Assembly (NCBI GenBank): GCA_021793395.1
Contig: JAJYSU010000002.1
Coordinates: forward strand, 1-64,000
Reading direction: 5' to 3'
Source: Actinomycetes bacterium
GTDB taxonomy: Bacteria > Actinomycetota > Acidimicrobiia > Acidimicrobiales > RAAP-2
Length of the DNA stretch: 64,000 nucleotides
Positions 1 to 9,386 of the stretch are shown here, in pieces. A program made the translations under genes and the position numbers. How positions within the stretch are numbered: position 1 is the stretch's first letter; the number at the start of each line of letters is the position of its first letter. Under the pieces are notes generated by a model that had not been told where the DNA came from, did no database searches, and saw only the letters and a list, made by a program, of their open reading frames with translations.

Positions 1-811
1 ACGACATCATCACCGGAATGCAGCCGGTCACGTGAAAGAGCGGCACGACGAGGATGAAACACGGCGCCAGCCCCGACCCCGACTCCTCCGGACCGCGGCG
101 CGCGTCGATGATCGCCGGGCCCGCGGCGAAGGCCATGATCGTTTGCGAAATCGTCCGGTGCGTCGACACGGCCCCCTTGGGTCGACCCGTGGTTCCCGAG
201 GTGTACAGGATGGTGGCGTCGTCATCCGGGTCGATCGTCACGTCGGGCATCGCGGCCCCGCGCACCACGACGTCGCGCCAGCGCGTCACCCCCGGTGCGA
301 GCGACGCGTCATCGTCCAGTCGAACGACCACGATCGGCACGCCCGCCTCACGCGCGGGCTCGCCCGCGCGCGTCGCCCGCTCAGCGTCAGCGATCAGCAC
401 CGTCACCCCGGCGTCGTCGATGCCGTAGGCCAGCTCGTCCTGAGTCCACCACGCGTTCAGCGACACCGAGACCGCTCCCACCGACAAGATCGCCGCGAAC
501 GAGACCACCCACTCGGGGAGATTGCGCATGGCGATACCTACCCGATCACCCGGGCGCACACCGAAGCGAGTGACGAGGGCGCTGCCCAGCGCGTCCGCCT
601 CGCGCATGACGTCGTCGAACGTCCACTCCTCATCCTCGTACACCAAGAACGTACTGTCGACGCCGCGCGCCAAGTCGAAGAAGCCCCGTACCGTCGCCGG
701 TGCGTTCACGAACTGACGCGTCGTCACCCCCGCCACCGTCACCTCGGCGGTCTCGAAAGGCATACCAGACGCCGACACCATCGCAATCGCCTCGGGCAGA
801 CTACGCGCCAC
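1..811 (-). CDS. Acyl-CoA synthetase / AMP-dependent ligase (partial, runs off left edge)
   Basis: Manual minus-strand translation from a GTG at 811 with upstream GGGGAG: ...GVRPGDRVGIAMRNLPEWVVSFAAILSVGAVSVSLNAWW...DDDATILYTSGTTGRPKGAVSTHR...; AMP-binding P-loop YTSGTTGRPKG. Not in the supplied ORF track. Confidence 0.9.
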   Translation of the reverse strand, partial: MARSLPEAIAMVSASGMPFETAEVTVAGVTTRQFVNAPATVRGFFDLARGVDSTFLVYEDEEWTFDDVMREADALGSALVTRFGVRPGDRVGIAMRNLPEWVVSFAAILSVGAVSVSLNAWWTQDELAYGIDDAGVTVLIADAERATRAGEPAREAGVPIVVVRLDDDASLAPGVTRWRDVVVRGAAMPDVTIDPDDDATILYTSGTTGRPKGAVSTHRTISQTIMAFAAGPAIIDARRGPEESGSGLAPCFILVVPLFHVTGCIPVMMS

Positions 812-913
812 GTGCTCCCCTCTCACCACGGCGTCCCCTGTCGCGCGGCTCGTCTTGCTAAAACGGAACAATGTTAACGCCCGGTCGCACGCCCTCCCGA
901 GTCGAGGCGTCCT

Positions 914-1211
914 AGTGCGCGTCACCGTTCACGCGCACCCCGGATCGCGACGCCGCGCGGTCACGGTGCGTGACGGCGTCCTCGAGGTGTACGTGGCGGC
1001 ACGCGCCGTCGACGGCGCGGCCAACGACGAAGTCTGTCGCGCACTGGCCGACGCTCTCCACGTCCCCCGGCGTGACGTCACCGTCGTGCGCGGCGCCCGC
1101 GCGCGTCACAAGCTCGTCGCCGTCGCGGGAGACGAGAGCCAACTCGCGACGCGGCTTGACGCACTGCGCGCCGGCGCGACACCGCCGACGGACCGCGATG
1201 ACTCGACCTAG
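914..1211 (+). CDS. DUF167 (YggU) family protein
   Basis: VRVTVHAHPGSRRRAVTV...LEVYVAARAVDGAANDEVCRALADAL...VVRGARARHKLVAVAG pattern; start codon uncertain. Confidence 0.75.
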
Positions 1212-1249
1212 AATGGTCGTGTTCGCACAACCGAACGAAAGCGAGACTC

Positions 1250-1546
1250 GTGATTGGCGTGAACTATCCGCTCGCCGACCTCGCCGTGTCGATGCTGCTC
1301 CTCGCGCTGATCGTCTTCTGGCTGATGCTGTCGTTCCAGCTCATGGCGAACCTCGTCAACAGCCCCGACCTCAGTGGGGGCGCCAAGGCTTTGTGGGTTC
1401 TGCTCATTCTGATACTGCCCCTCATCGGCGCCCTAATCTACCTCGTCGCCCGTGGTGGCTCGATCCCGCGCCCACCACGCGCCGGAAGCGACCAGCAGCG
1501 AGTTCTCGAGGAGTACATTCGCTCCGTAGCCCACTCCAAGGAGTGA
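1250..1546 (+). CDS. Small membrane protein with PLDc_N-like hydrophobic domain
   Basis: 98 aa, two TM segments separated by a short basic/polar segment, typical PLDc_N arrangement. Confidence 0.65.
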   Translation: MIGVNYPLADLAVSMLLLALIVFWLMLSFQLMANLVNSPDLSGGAKALWVLLILILPLIGALIYLVARGGSIPRPPRAGSDQQRVLEEYIRSVAHSKE

Positions 1547-2473
1547 TTACGCCAACGCCGTCGACCCCGACCCGCGCTGACTGAGGCGGTCCACCGACGC
1601 GGCGAGGCGCGCCACGACCTCGGCCAGTTCCGTACGGGCGTGTTCCGCGTCCGCCGAGAGGTTCTCCAGGTGTGACACGTCCCACAGAGCCAGTACCGGA
1701 GTGACGACGTCACGCACGTACTGGCTCAATCCGTAGATCCCCTCACGCGCGATGCGCACGGCGTGGCGCGTGAAGTTCGGAATACCGGTACCGGGCATCG
1801 CGAATCCGCTGATCTGACGAAGCGTCGCGATCATCATCGCCGAGGGATCAATGAGGAACGCCGCCTGCGCCAGGTCTCGGTAGAACAGGTAGTGCTTCGT
1901 CTCATCGCCGGCGATCAATCCCAGGATGTTGCGGCCCATCCGGTCGTCCTTCGGCAGATGGGCACCGGTGTTGCGATGAGCGATCTGGGTGGCGCGCTCC
2001 TGAAACGACACGTAGCAGATGAGGTCCGCGAACGTGGGAGGGTGGGGGACTTCGCCCTTGCGCATCTGCACCCGCCGCCCGTCCTCGAGCAACGTCGGAT
2101 CGATACATCGACTGACGTGGACCCAGTCACGCATCACCATCGAATGGCGGTTCTCTTCCATTGTCCACTGGTGGTTCCACTCACGAATCGGATGATCCTT
2201 CGGCGCGTGATCAAACAGACTGCACGTGTAGTACGGCAGGTTGTCCTCCGTGAGCAGATTCACGTAGATCGAACTGCGCACGCCGTCGGGCAGTGGATAG
2301 TCCGACGGCGACCACGGCCGCTCACTGAAACTCTCACCACGTCCCCACTCGATCTGCTCGTGGGGGTACCACAGGCGCGGAGCATCGAGGTGGCGATTGA
2401 GGAGACGCTCGACGTCGGGCTTGATCTCCTCGACCAGGTCCACACGGCGAACCAGTGCTCGCTTTACAGCCAT
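1547..2473 (-). CDS. Acyl-ACP desaturase (ferritin-like fatty acid desaturase 2 family)
   Basis: 308 aa; EENRHSMVMRDWV and GDETKHYLFYRDL diiron motifs. Confidence 0.88.
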   Translation of the reverse strand: MAVKRALVRRVDLVEEIKPDVERLLNRHLDAPRLWYPHEQIEWGRGESFSERPWSPSDYPLPDGVRSSIYVNLLTEDNLPYYTCSLFDHAPKDHPIREWNHQWTMEENRHSMVMRDWVHVSRCIDPTLLEDGRRVQMRKGEVPHPPTFADLICYVSFQERATQIAHRNTGAHLPKDDRMGRNILGLIAGDETKHYLFYRDLAQAAFLIDPSAMMIATLRQISGFAMPGTGIPNFTRHAVRIAREGIYGLSQYVRDVVTPVLALWDVSHLENLSADAEHARTELAEVVARLAASVDRLSQRGSGSTALA

Positions 2474-2588
2474 GGCGCCCCCTTATTCCTCGTGCGTCAT
2501 CGCAACGTCCCCAGCGTAGTAGCGCGCCGCCACTATCACTGACGAACCGGTACCTGTGCGAAACCTCACGCGGTAGCATTGGTTCTCC

Positions 2589-3890
2589 GTGCGAGCCCTC
2601 GATACTCTCGTACCCCGTGACTTTCGCCAGGGGTTACGGGGGCCACTGCGCAGGTTCTACCTGTGTGTGGTGTTGAACGCCATCGGTAGCGGCCTCACCC
2701 TCTCGTTCTTCGTGGTGTACCTGCACAACGTGCGCCACTTCTCCACCGGATTCGCCACTCTGCTGCTGTCCGCGTCGGCCGTCGCCGGACTGGCGGCGAG
2801 TCCCCTCTGGGGCACCCTGACCGACCGCTGGGGGCCGGTACGGATCATTCTCCTGTCCTACGCCACGAGTGCGATATCCCTGGTGGGATGGGCCTTCGCC
2901 CACACTCGTCTTCAGGCGAGCGTGGCGGCACTCGCCCTGGCGTTCTTCAGTGCGGCGGGCTGGGGCCCCGCCAGCACCATGCTGAGCAGAATGGTCGACG
3001 AGAGTCAGCGCCAGCGAGCGTTCGGCTTCAACTTCATGCTCCTCAACCTGGGCATTGGCGCCGGCGGCCTGGTCTCGGCGAGCATCGTTGATCTCCACCA
3101 CCCGTTCACCTTCACCCTGTTGTACTTACTGAACGCGGCGGTGACCGCGACCGCGGGCGTGCTCTTTCTCACGCTGCGCGCCTACGGGCACGCGTCAACT
3201 CGCCGCGCGCACGAAGCCGCCGCACTCGCCCACGCGAACGCGAACCCCGCGGATCCCCAGGGGTGGCGCGCGGTACTCGCGGACCGGCGCCTCGTCCAAT
3301 TCATCCTGGCGTCGCTGGTACTGATGATCGGTGGCTACGGATCCCAGGAGGCCGGCTTCAGCCTGTTCGTCGTAAACAACCTGCACCTGTCGGTGCACGT
3401 GATCGGTGTCGTCTTCTTCTGCAACACGTCCACGATCGTGCTCGCTCAGCTATGGGTGCTGAACCGTATCCAGAATCGCAGCCGCACTCGCGTGCTCGCG
3501 ATCGTGGGCGTGCTCTGGTTCGTCTTTTGGATCGTGCTGGACGTCGCCCTGGCCCTGCCGGCGGTGCCCGCGGTTCTCTCGTTGTGCGCGGCGATGGTGA
3601 TCTTCGCGATCGGCGAGACCATGATGTCACCGGTGGGGCCAGCCCTCGTCAACGAAATCAGCCCCGAACACCTGCGCGGGCGCTACAACGCCGCCTCCGG
3701 ACTGACCTTCGGGGTCTCGGGAGCTTTCGCACCGATGCTCACCGCTCTCTACTTCGACACTCACCACGGCAACTGGTGGCCACTCAGTACCGGTCTCGCG
3801 GCCCTCGTCGGCTCGGCACTGATGCTGAACCTTCGCCGACGACTCAGCCCCCGCGAGGACGGGCGACGTGACGACGCGATTCCCGCGTAG
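2589..3890 (+). CDS. MFS transporter
   Basis: 433 aa, 12-TM-like; GTLTDRWGPVRIIL motif A-like loop. Confidence 0.85.
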   Translation: MRALDTLVPRDFRQGLRGPLRRFYLCVVLNAIGSGLTLSFFVVYLHNVRHFSTGFATLLLSASAVAGLAASPLWGTLTDRWGPVRIILLSYATSAISLVGWAFAHTRLQASVAALALAFFSAAGWGPASTMLSRMVDESQRQRAFGFNFMLLNLGIGAGGLVSASIVDLHHPFTFTLLYLLNAAVTATAGVLFLTLRAYGHASTRRAHEAAALAHANANPADPQGWRAVLADRRLVQFILASLVLMIGGYGSQEAGFSLFVVNNLHLSVHVIGVVFFCNTSTIVLAQLWVLNRIQNRSRTRVLAIVGVLWFVFWIVLDVALALPAVPAVLSLCAAMVIFAIGETMMSPVGPALVNEISPEHLRGRYNAASGLTFGVSGAFAPMLTALYFDTHHGNWWPLSTGLAALVGSALMLNLRRRLSPREDGRRDDAIPA

Positions 3891-5385
3891 CACCCGGCGG
3901 GCGACCGTCACGCCCCCCGGTTCGCGCACCGCTCGCGACATCGACGAGACGGAGCACACCGCACCCGCCCACCTCGATCGGCTGATTCCCTGGTGGATCG
4001 CCGTCGCCGTCGGCACGCTGGGCGCCGCGGGAGCGGTCACGGTGAGTTGGCGCATCGGATCCGGACCTCGGCCGGTGTCCCACGGATTCTGGCCGCACGT
4101 GGCGCTGAGCTACGTCGACGCGCACGTTCTCTTCTACGTCGCCACCGCCCTGCTGGCTCTCGGATGGCTCGGGGTCGGCGTCCACGCTCTCGCCGGACGG
4201 CTCAGTTCGCGGCGAGCCTGGACGACACTCGCCCTCTGGGGCACCCCGCTGGCGTTGGGCACCCCGCTCTTCAGTCGTGATCCGTACAGCTACGTGGCTA
4301 TCGGCGAACTCGCGCGGCGTGGTCTCAGTCCGTTTCGTGTCGCCCCGGCCGCCCTCGGCCGTGGTGACCTCCTCTCGTCGATCGCGCTGGTGTGGCGCCA
4401 CACCACGTCCCCCTACGGCCCCCTCTTCGTGGAACTCGCGCGCGCCAGCGCCGTGCTCGGCGGGCGCTCGCTACTCACCCAGGTCATCGCCGTTCGTGTG
4501 ATCGCGATCCTCGCCGTGGTGACACTCATGATCGTGCTACCGCGGCTCGCGCGCACGTCCGGCGTCGATCCGGGGGTAGCTCGCTGGCTGGCGGTACTCA
4601 GTCCCCTCGCGCTCTACAGCAGCGTCTCAACCGCCCACAACGACACCCTGATGCTCGCGGTGATGATGCTCGCCCTGGTTGTTGCCGAGCGCGGATGGTG
4701 GCGGGGAGCCGTCGCGCTCTTCGCCCTCGCCGCCACTATCAAGTTGCCCGCTCTCGCCGGCACGGCCGTGGTGACCGTGGCCGTACTGCGCGATCAGCGC
4801 GGCGCCACACGATGGCGCACGGTGGCGGAGGCAACCGCGATCACGACGGTCGTCCTAGCCGGCGTGACGTGGCTCGCGGGATGGGGCTGGGGCTGGCTGA
4901 GTCCCGCGGCGCTGCGCATCCCCACCGAACTGCGAGTACTCACCACGCCGAGCGTCGACGTCGCGCATCTGCTCGTCGCCGCACTGCACGCCGTGGGTAG
5001 TGGCGCGCCGAGCCACGCGGTGGTGACCCTCGTCCTCGACGCCATCGAATTCGCGGCGGGCGCGCTCGCGTTGGTCGTCGTCGCACGCACTCGACGAGCG
5101 CGCCAGGTGGGCGCGCTCGGTACGGCGCTGCTCGTCGTCGCGCTAGGAAGCCCCACGCTCTGGCCCTGGTACCTATTGTGGGGGATTACCGTGCTCGCCG
5201 TCACTCCCGCCCAACGATCACGCGCACTGGCGGGCGTCGCGATGCTCGCGATGTGGTTGGTGGGGCCGGGCGGAACGCCGATGATCGGCGGTGACGGGTT
5301 CTACGTGGTCGGTCCGCTCGTACTCGGCGCCCTCGCCTGGTACGTCGCGTCGGGACGGTGGCGCACCTGGTGGGGACGGTCGTGA
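3868..5385 (+). CDS. GT-C polyprenol-phosphate-dependent mannosyltransferase, MptB-like
   Basis: 505 aa polytopic; GTPLFSRDPYSYVAIGELARRGLSPF resembles the SRDxYSY motif of MptA/MptB. Confidence 0.72.
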   Translation: MTTRFPRSTRRATVTPPGSRTARDIDETEHTAPAHLDRLIPWWIAVAVGTLGAAGAVTVSWRIGSGPRPVSHGFWPHVALSYVDAHVLFYVATALLALGWLGVGVHALAGRLSSRRAWTTLALWGTPLALGTPLFSRDPYSYVAIGELARRGLSPFRVAPAALGRGDLLSSIALVWRHTTSPYGPLFVELARASAVLGGRSLLTQVIAVRVIAILAVVTLMIVLPRLARTSGVDPGVARWLAVLSPLALYSSVSTAHNDTLMLAVMMLALVVAERGWWRGAVALFALAATIKLPALAGTAVVTVAVLRDQRGATRWRTVAEATAITTVVLAGVTWLAGWGWGWLSPAALRIPTELRVLTTPSVDVAHLLVAALHAVGSGAPSHAVVTLVLDAIEFAAGALALVVVARTRRARQVGALGTALLVVALGSPTLWPWYLLWGITVLAVTPAQRSRALAGVAMLAMWLVGPGGTPMIGGDGFYVVGPLVLGALAWYVASGRWRTWWGRS

Positions 5386-6518
5386 CCGCGGGCGCCACCG
5401 TGGCGAGTCCCCGGCGTCACGCGCACCCGCGTGATCTCCCCTTCGCCCGTGCCGTGGGGGCCTACGTCGCCGTCCGTCTGGTCATTCTCGTGGTCGTCGC
5501 CCTGGCCGATCTCGTCACGCACCATGGTCTCGTCAGCGACCTCTCCACCTGGGACGGCGCGTGGTTCCTGCGCGCCGTGTACCACGGGTGGCCGAGCCGC
5601 CTGCCCATGGTCGACGGTCACGTCGCCGCCAGCCCCATCGCCTTCTTCCCCCTGCTCGTGGTGGTCATCCGAGCACTCGACGCCGTCACCGGACTCTCGG
5701 GGAACGTCGTGGGCCTCGCCGTGAGCGGGCTCAGCGGACTCGGCGCGGTGCTCGGTGTCGGCTACCTCACCCGCGCCTTCAGCGACACCGAACGCGCCGA
5801 ACGCGCCGCCCTGCTCTTCGCGCTGAGCCCCGGCTCCTTCGTTTTCAGTCTCATCTACGCCGAGGGTCTACTGCTGAGCGCGGTCGCGTGGGGCCTCTGG
5901 GCGCTGCTGCGACGGCGCTGGTGGCTCGCCGGAGTGCTCGGCGCGCTGGCCAGCGCCGCGTCGCCCCTCGGACTCGCCTTCGCCGCGAGCGCCGCCGTGG
6001 CGGCACTGCGCGAGTGGCACCACGCCCGCAACCCGCGCGCTCTCGTGGCGCCGCTGCTCGCGCCCACGGGTTTCGTAGCCTGGATGGTTTTTCTACGCCT
6101 GCACACCGGAACCTGGAACGCGTGGCGCCTCACCGAGTCCGGGGGGTGGCGTTCGAGCTTCTCGCTGCTCTACCCGTGGCGCATTGTCTGGCGATTCGTG
6201 TCCAACCCGCTCTCACCCACCATGACCGGACAGATCCTCGTCGCCGGGACCCTCGTCACCGTCGTCGCACTGGTCGTGGCGTACCGCGAGCGCCAACCGG
6301 CGGTGGTCCTGACCTACGCCAGCGCCGCCGTCTTCCTCGCGGCCTTCGCCGCACCGGTAGGGCTACGCCCGCGCATGGTAATGGTGGCGTTCCCCCTCAC
6401 GATCGCCCTGGCCACTCGCTGGAACGGGTGGCGCTTTCGCGTGCTGGTCATCGTGTCCACCGTGGCGCTCGCGCTCATGGCCATCGAGACATTGACCTCA
6501 TGGGCCGTCTTCCCCTAA
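5358..6518 (+). CDS. GT-C mannosyltransferase, PIG-V-like
   Basis: 386 aa; STWDGAWFLRAVYHGWP...SPIAFFPLLVVVIR...ALSPGSFVFSLIYAEGLLL; overlaps upstream CDS. Confidence 0.7.
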   Translation: MAHLVGTVVTAGATVASPRRHAHPRDLPFARAVGAYVAVRLVILVVVALADLVTHHGLVSDLSTWDGAWFLRAVYHGWPSRLPMVDGHVAASPIAFFPLLVVVIRALDAVTGLSGNVVGLAVSGLSGLGAVLGVGYLTRAFSDTERAERAALLFALSPGSFVFSLIYAEGLLLSAVAWGLWALLRRRWWLAGVLGALASAASPLGLAFAASAAVAALREWHHARNPRALVAPLLAPTGFVAWMVFLRLHTGTWNAWRLTESGGWRSSFSLLYPWRIVWRFVSNPLSPTMTGQILVAGTLVTVVALVVAYRERQPAVVLTYASAAVFLAAFAAPVGLRPRMVMVAFPLTIALATRWNGWRFRVLVIVSTVALALMAIETLTSWAVFP

Positions 6519-8200
6519 ACAACGCCTCGTCGGCTCGCGACACCGTTGAACGGTCGGCCGACGTCTCCCCACGAGCCGCCTGGACCCTCGTGTGGCTCGC
6601 CGTGGCGAGCAGTGGCGTCGCGTCGTGGAGTGACTGGACCACGTGGCCCGGCTACGGCGCGGTCGCGCCGGCGCTCGTGCTCGTGGGCGTGATCGGCACC
6701 ACCGTGACCTGGGCGACACGCGATCTCACGACCACGTGGTGGCGACGCGGCGCCGTAGGCGTCGTCCTCGCGAGCGTTCTCGCGGACCGGGGTCTGGGGA
6801 TCGCCGCACGGACCGACTACGCAACCGACGCCGCCGCGTTCAACGACGTGGCCGCGCGGGCGCTCCTACACGGCCACGACCCCTACACCGCGTCGATGGC
6901 GCCGGCCGCGCGGCTGCTCGATCACGCGTCGAGCTACTGGACTTACACCCTCAACGGCTCCTACGTGCACGCCGTGTCCTACCCGGCGGGCTCGTTTCTG
7001 TTTCAGGCTCCCCTGGTCGCGCTGGGTCTGCGGCACCTGCCCACGGACTGGATCGACCTCGCGGCGTGGCTCGTCACCGGCGTGATCCTGGCCCGGCTGC
7101 TGCCACGGCGTCTCACGTGGCTGGCCGCACTGCTCGTCGTGTCCAGCGCCTACGTGGGTACCTTCGCCAACGGCGGCACCGACGCTCTCGTCGTCCCCTT
7201 CCTCGTACTCGCGCTGTGGCGTTGGGACCGCGCGCTCGACCCCGGCGCCGGCGTCGTTCGCTGGCTGTCGCCCGTAGCCCTCGGAGTTGCCTGCTCGATC
7301 AAGCAGACTCCCTGGTTCGTCGCACCCTTCGTACTCATCGCCCTCCTCGTCGAGGCGCTCGCCGAGCGACGCGAGTGGCGCACGCCGCTGGCGCGCTACG
7401 CCGGTCTCGCCGTGGGAACTTTCCTCCTCCTCAATCTCCCCTTCATCATCTGGCAACCCGCCGCGTGGCTTCGTGGCGTCCTGCTTCCCCTGCGTGACCC
7501 GCTCGTACCCGACGGCCAAGGACTGGTCACTCTCGCCCTGCACGGCCTCACCGGAGGCGTTACCCTGCACGGCCTGTGGCTCAGTGGAGCGCTGGTGTTG
7601 GCGGCCGAGTTGTTCGCACTCGTCGCCTGGTATCCCCTCCTCAAACGGATCTGGCCCTTTCTCCTGCCCCTCGCGCTCTTCATTCCCGCGCGCAGCCTCA
7701 CCAGTTACCTCCTGGACTTTCTTCCGGCCGCACTCGTCGCCGCGTTGAGCGTGCGTGACGCGCCCCGCGAGTGGCGCCCCCGCTTCACTCGCGCGCGCGT
7801 GATCGTGCTCGCCGCGACACTGGTGGGGGCGTGCGTCGCCGCGGGCGACGCGCTCACCACCGCGCCGCTGACGCTCTCGGTCACCGGCGTGACAACTCGC
7901 GACGCCCACCAGCGCCTCACCACGATCAGCGTCGCGGTGACCAACGCCTCGTCGGTGACCGTTCAGCCTCACTTCATGGTGGACCTAGGAGGGCTTCACC
8001 CCAGCGGCTTCTGGCGCGTGCGCGTTCTGCGAGGTTCCCTTCCCCTCGGTCCCGGTCGTCACGCCCTCGTGGTCCTCTCGCCGCCCACGTGGACCTGGGC
8101 TCCCGGCCACGACCAGTACTGGATCGTCGACGCCTACAGTGCGTCACCGGCGGCACTCAGCACGTCAGCGCCCCAACGATGGACCGTCGGGTCCCCCTGA
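6500..8200 (+). CDS. GT-C/GT87-like polytopic glycosyltransferase
   Basis: ATG at 6500 in frame with ORF 5561..8200; NDVAARALLHGHDPYTASM...YPAGSFLFQAPLVALGLRHLP; overlaps upstream CDS. Confidence 0.65.
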   Translation: MGRLPLNNASSARDTVERSADVSPRAAWTLVWLAVASSGVASWSDWTTWPGYGAVAPALVLVGVIGTTVTWATRDLTTTWWRRGAVGVVLASVLADRGLGIAARTDYATDAAAFNDVAARALLHGHDPYTASMAPAARLLDHASSYWTYTLNGSYVHAVSYPAGSFLFQAPLVALGLRHLPTDWIDLAAWLVTGVILARLLPRRLTWLAALLVVSSAYVGTFANGGTDALVVPFLVLALWRWDRALDPGAGVVRWLSPVALGVACSIKQTPWFVAPFVLIALLVEALAERREWRTPLARYAGLAVGTFLLLNLPFIIWQPAAWLRGVLLPLRDPLVPDGQGLVTLALHGLTGGVTLHGLWLSGALVLAAELFALVAWYPLLKRIWPFLLPLALFIPARSLTSYLLDFLPAALVAALSVRDAPREWRPRFTRARVIVLAATLVGACVAAGDALTTAPLTLSVTGVTTRDAHQRLTTISVAVTNASSVTVQPHFMVDLGGLHPSGFWRVRVLRGSLPLGPGRHALVVLSPPTWTWAPGHDQYWIVDAYSASPAALSTSAPQRWTVGSP

Positions 8201-9037
8201 CGCAGCGCGAGGGGGCTCGTCACCCCGGGCAACAGGCAGAGCGGTCGCGCTGTACTGTGACCACGAACCGGGGAAGAGACGTCCGCGACCCAGTCCCACC
8301 CACTCGGCCAGCAAAAGGTTGTGACACGCCGTCACCCCCGACCCGCAGTAGGACACCATTCGTGTGGCGTCGCCCACTCCGACCTCGACGAAGCGCCGCC
8401 GGATCTCGTCGGGGGAACTCAGGCGACCGTCGGGGCGCAGGTGATCGCGACACGGCAGGCTGCGCGCGCCCGGTATGTGACCAGCCCGCGGGTCAATCGG
8501 CTCGATCTCACCGCGGTAGCGTGCGGCGTCGCGCGCGTCCACCACTACGACGTTGTCGTCGAGAGCGTCGTCGATGTCCGCGAGTGCACTCGTGGGCCAC
8601 GCCCGAGCCTCAAAGGCGACCGGCGCGCGCGCGACGTCACCCGACTCCTGGGGTCCCTCCCACGCGGCCACGCCCCCGTCGAGAATCGTCGCGCCGTGGC
8701 CGGTCACTCGCAGCATCCACACCAGGCGGGCCGCGATCACGCCGCCGGCGTCGTCGTAGGCCACCACCAGATCGTCGTCGCCAATGCCTCGCGAGCCGAT
8801 TCCTCGAGCGAAGACCGCCGGATCGGGCAACGGGTGACGGCCACGCGCGCCGCTGGCGGGACCGGCCAACCACTGCTCCAAGTCCACGAACACGGCCCCG
8901 GGCAGATGGGAGCGTCGATAGGCGTCACGACCGGACCGGCCGTCAAGGTACCAACGCGTGTCAACCAGGATGGCGTCCGGGTGATCCTCCACCCAGGCGG
9001 CGTCAACCACCGGGGGGAGCCACCCCCACTCGCTCAC
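8165..9037 (-). CDS. Sulfurtransferase (tandem rhodanese, thiosulfate/3-mercaptopyruvate type)
   Basis: 290 aa; two rhodanese domains, active-site CGSGVTAC. Confidence 0.92.
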   Translation of the reverse strand: MSEWGWLPPVVDAAWVEDHPDAILVDTRWYLDGRSGRDAYRRSHLPGAVFVDLEQWLAGPASGARGRHPLPDPAVFARGIGSRGIGDDDLVVAYDDAGGVIAARLVWMLRVTGHGATILDGGVAAWEGPQESGDVARAPVAFEARAWPTSALADIDDALDDNVVVVDARDAARYRGEIEPIDPRAGHIPGARSLPCRDHLRPDGRLSSPDEIRRRFVEVGVGDATRMVSYCGSGVTACHNLLLAEWVGLGRGRLFPGSWSQYSATALPVARGDEPPRAASGGPDGPSLGR

Positions 9038-9369
9038 CTGGCGAAGCCCAGAGCCGCATTCACGGCCGTTCGAGCATCACCCGACGCGTCACCGTGGACT
9101 CGAATACCCATGGTGGCCATCATGCGCGCCATACCGTCACCCATGTGGTGTACCACCAACTCCTCGATCTCGTGCTCACGAAGGAATCGCGCCACGCGGG
9201 CGTGGTGACGCGCGTCACTGCCCTCGTCGTGCTGGCGACTCCACCACACGTCCACCTCGTCCCACGACGACACCTCGCCGTCAACGACGTCGACCACCGC
9301 GATGCGATCGGCTCGCCCCCACCGCGGATCAACGGAACCATCACTCGCCACCGGCACGCAGACTTTCAT
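9034..9369 (-). CDS. NifX/NafY-like (dinitrogenase Fe-Mo cofactor superfamily) protein
   Basis: MKVCVPVASDGSVDPRWGRADRIAVVDV...VVHHMGDGMARMMATMGIRV. Confidence 0.75.
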   Translation of the reverse strand: MKVCVPVASDGSVDPRWGRADRIAVVDVVDGEVSSWDEVDVWWSRQHDEGSDARHHARVARFLREHEIEELVVHHMGDGMARMMATMGIRVHGDASGDARTAVNAALGFAR

Positions 9370-9386
9370 GTCCGCATCGTAGCCAT

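Noticed and set aside
32-877. 281-aa + strand ORF at the left edge
   Set aside because: Antisense to the acyl-CoA synthetase read manually on the minus strand.
5561-6499. N-terminal part of the 879-aa ORF 5561..8200
   Set aside because: Overlaps the PIG-V-like gene out of frame and is Arg-rich; the real start is most likely ATG 6500.
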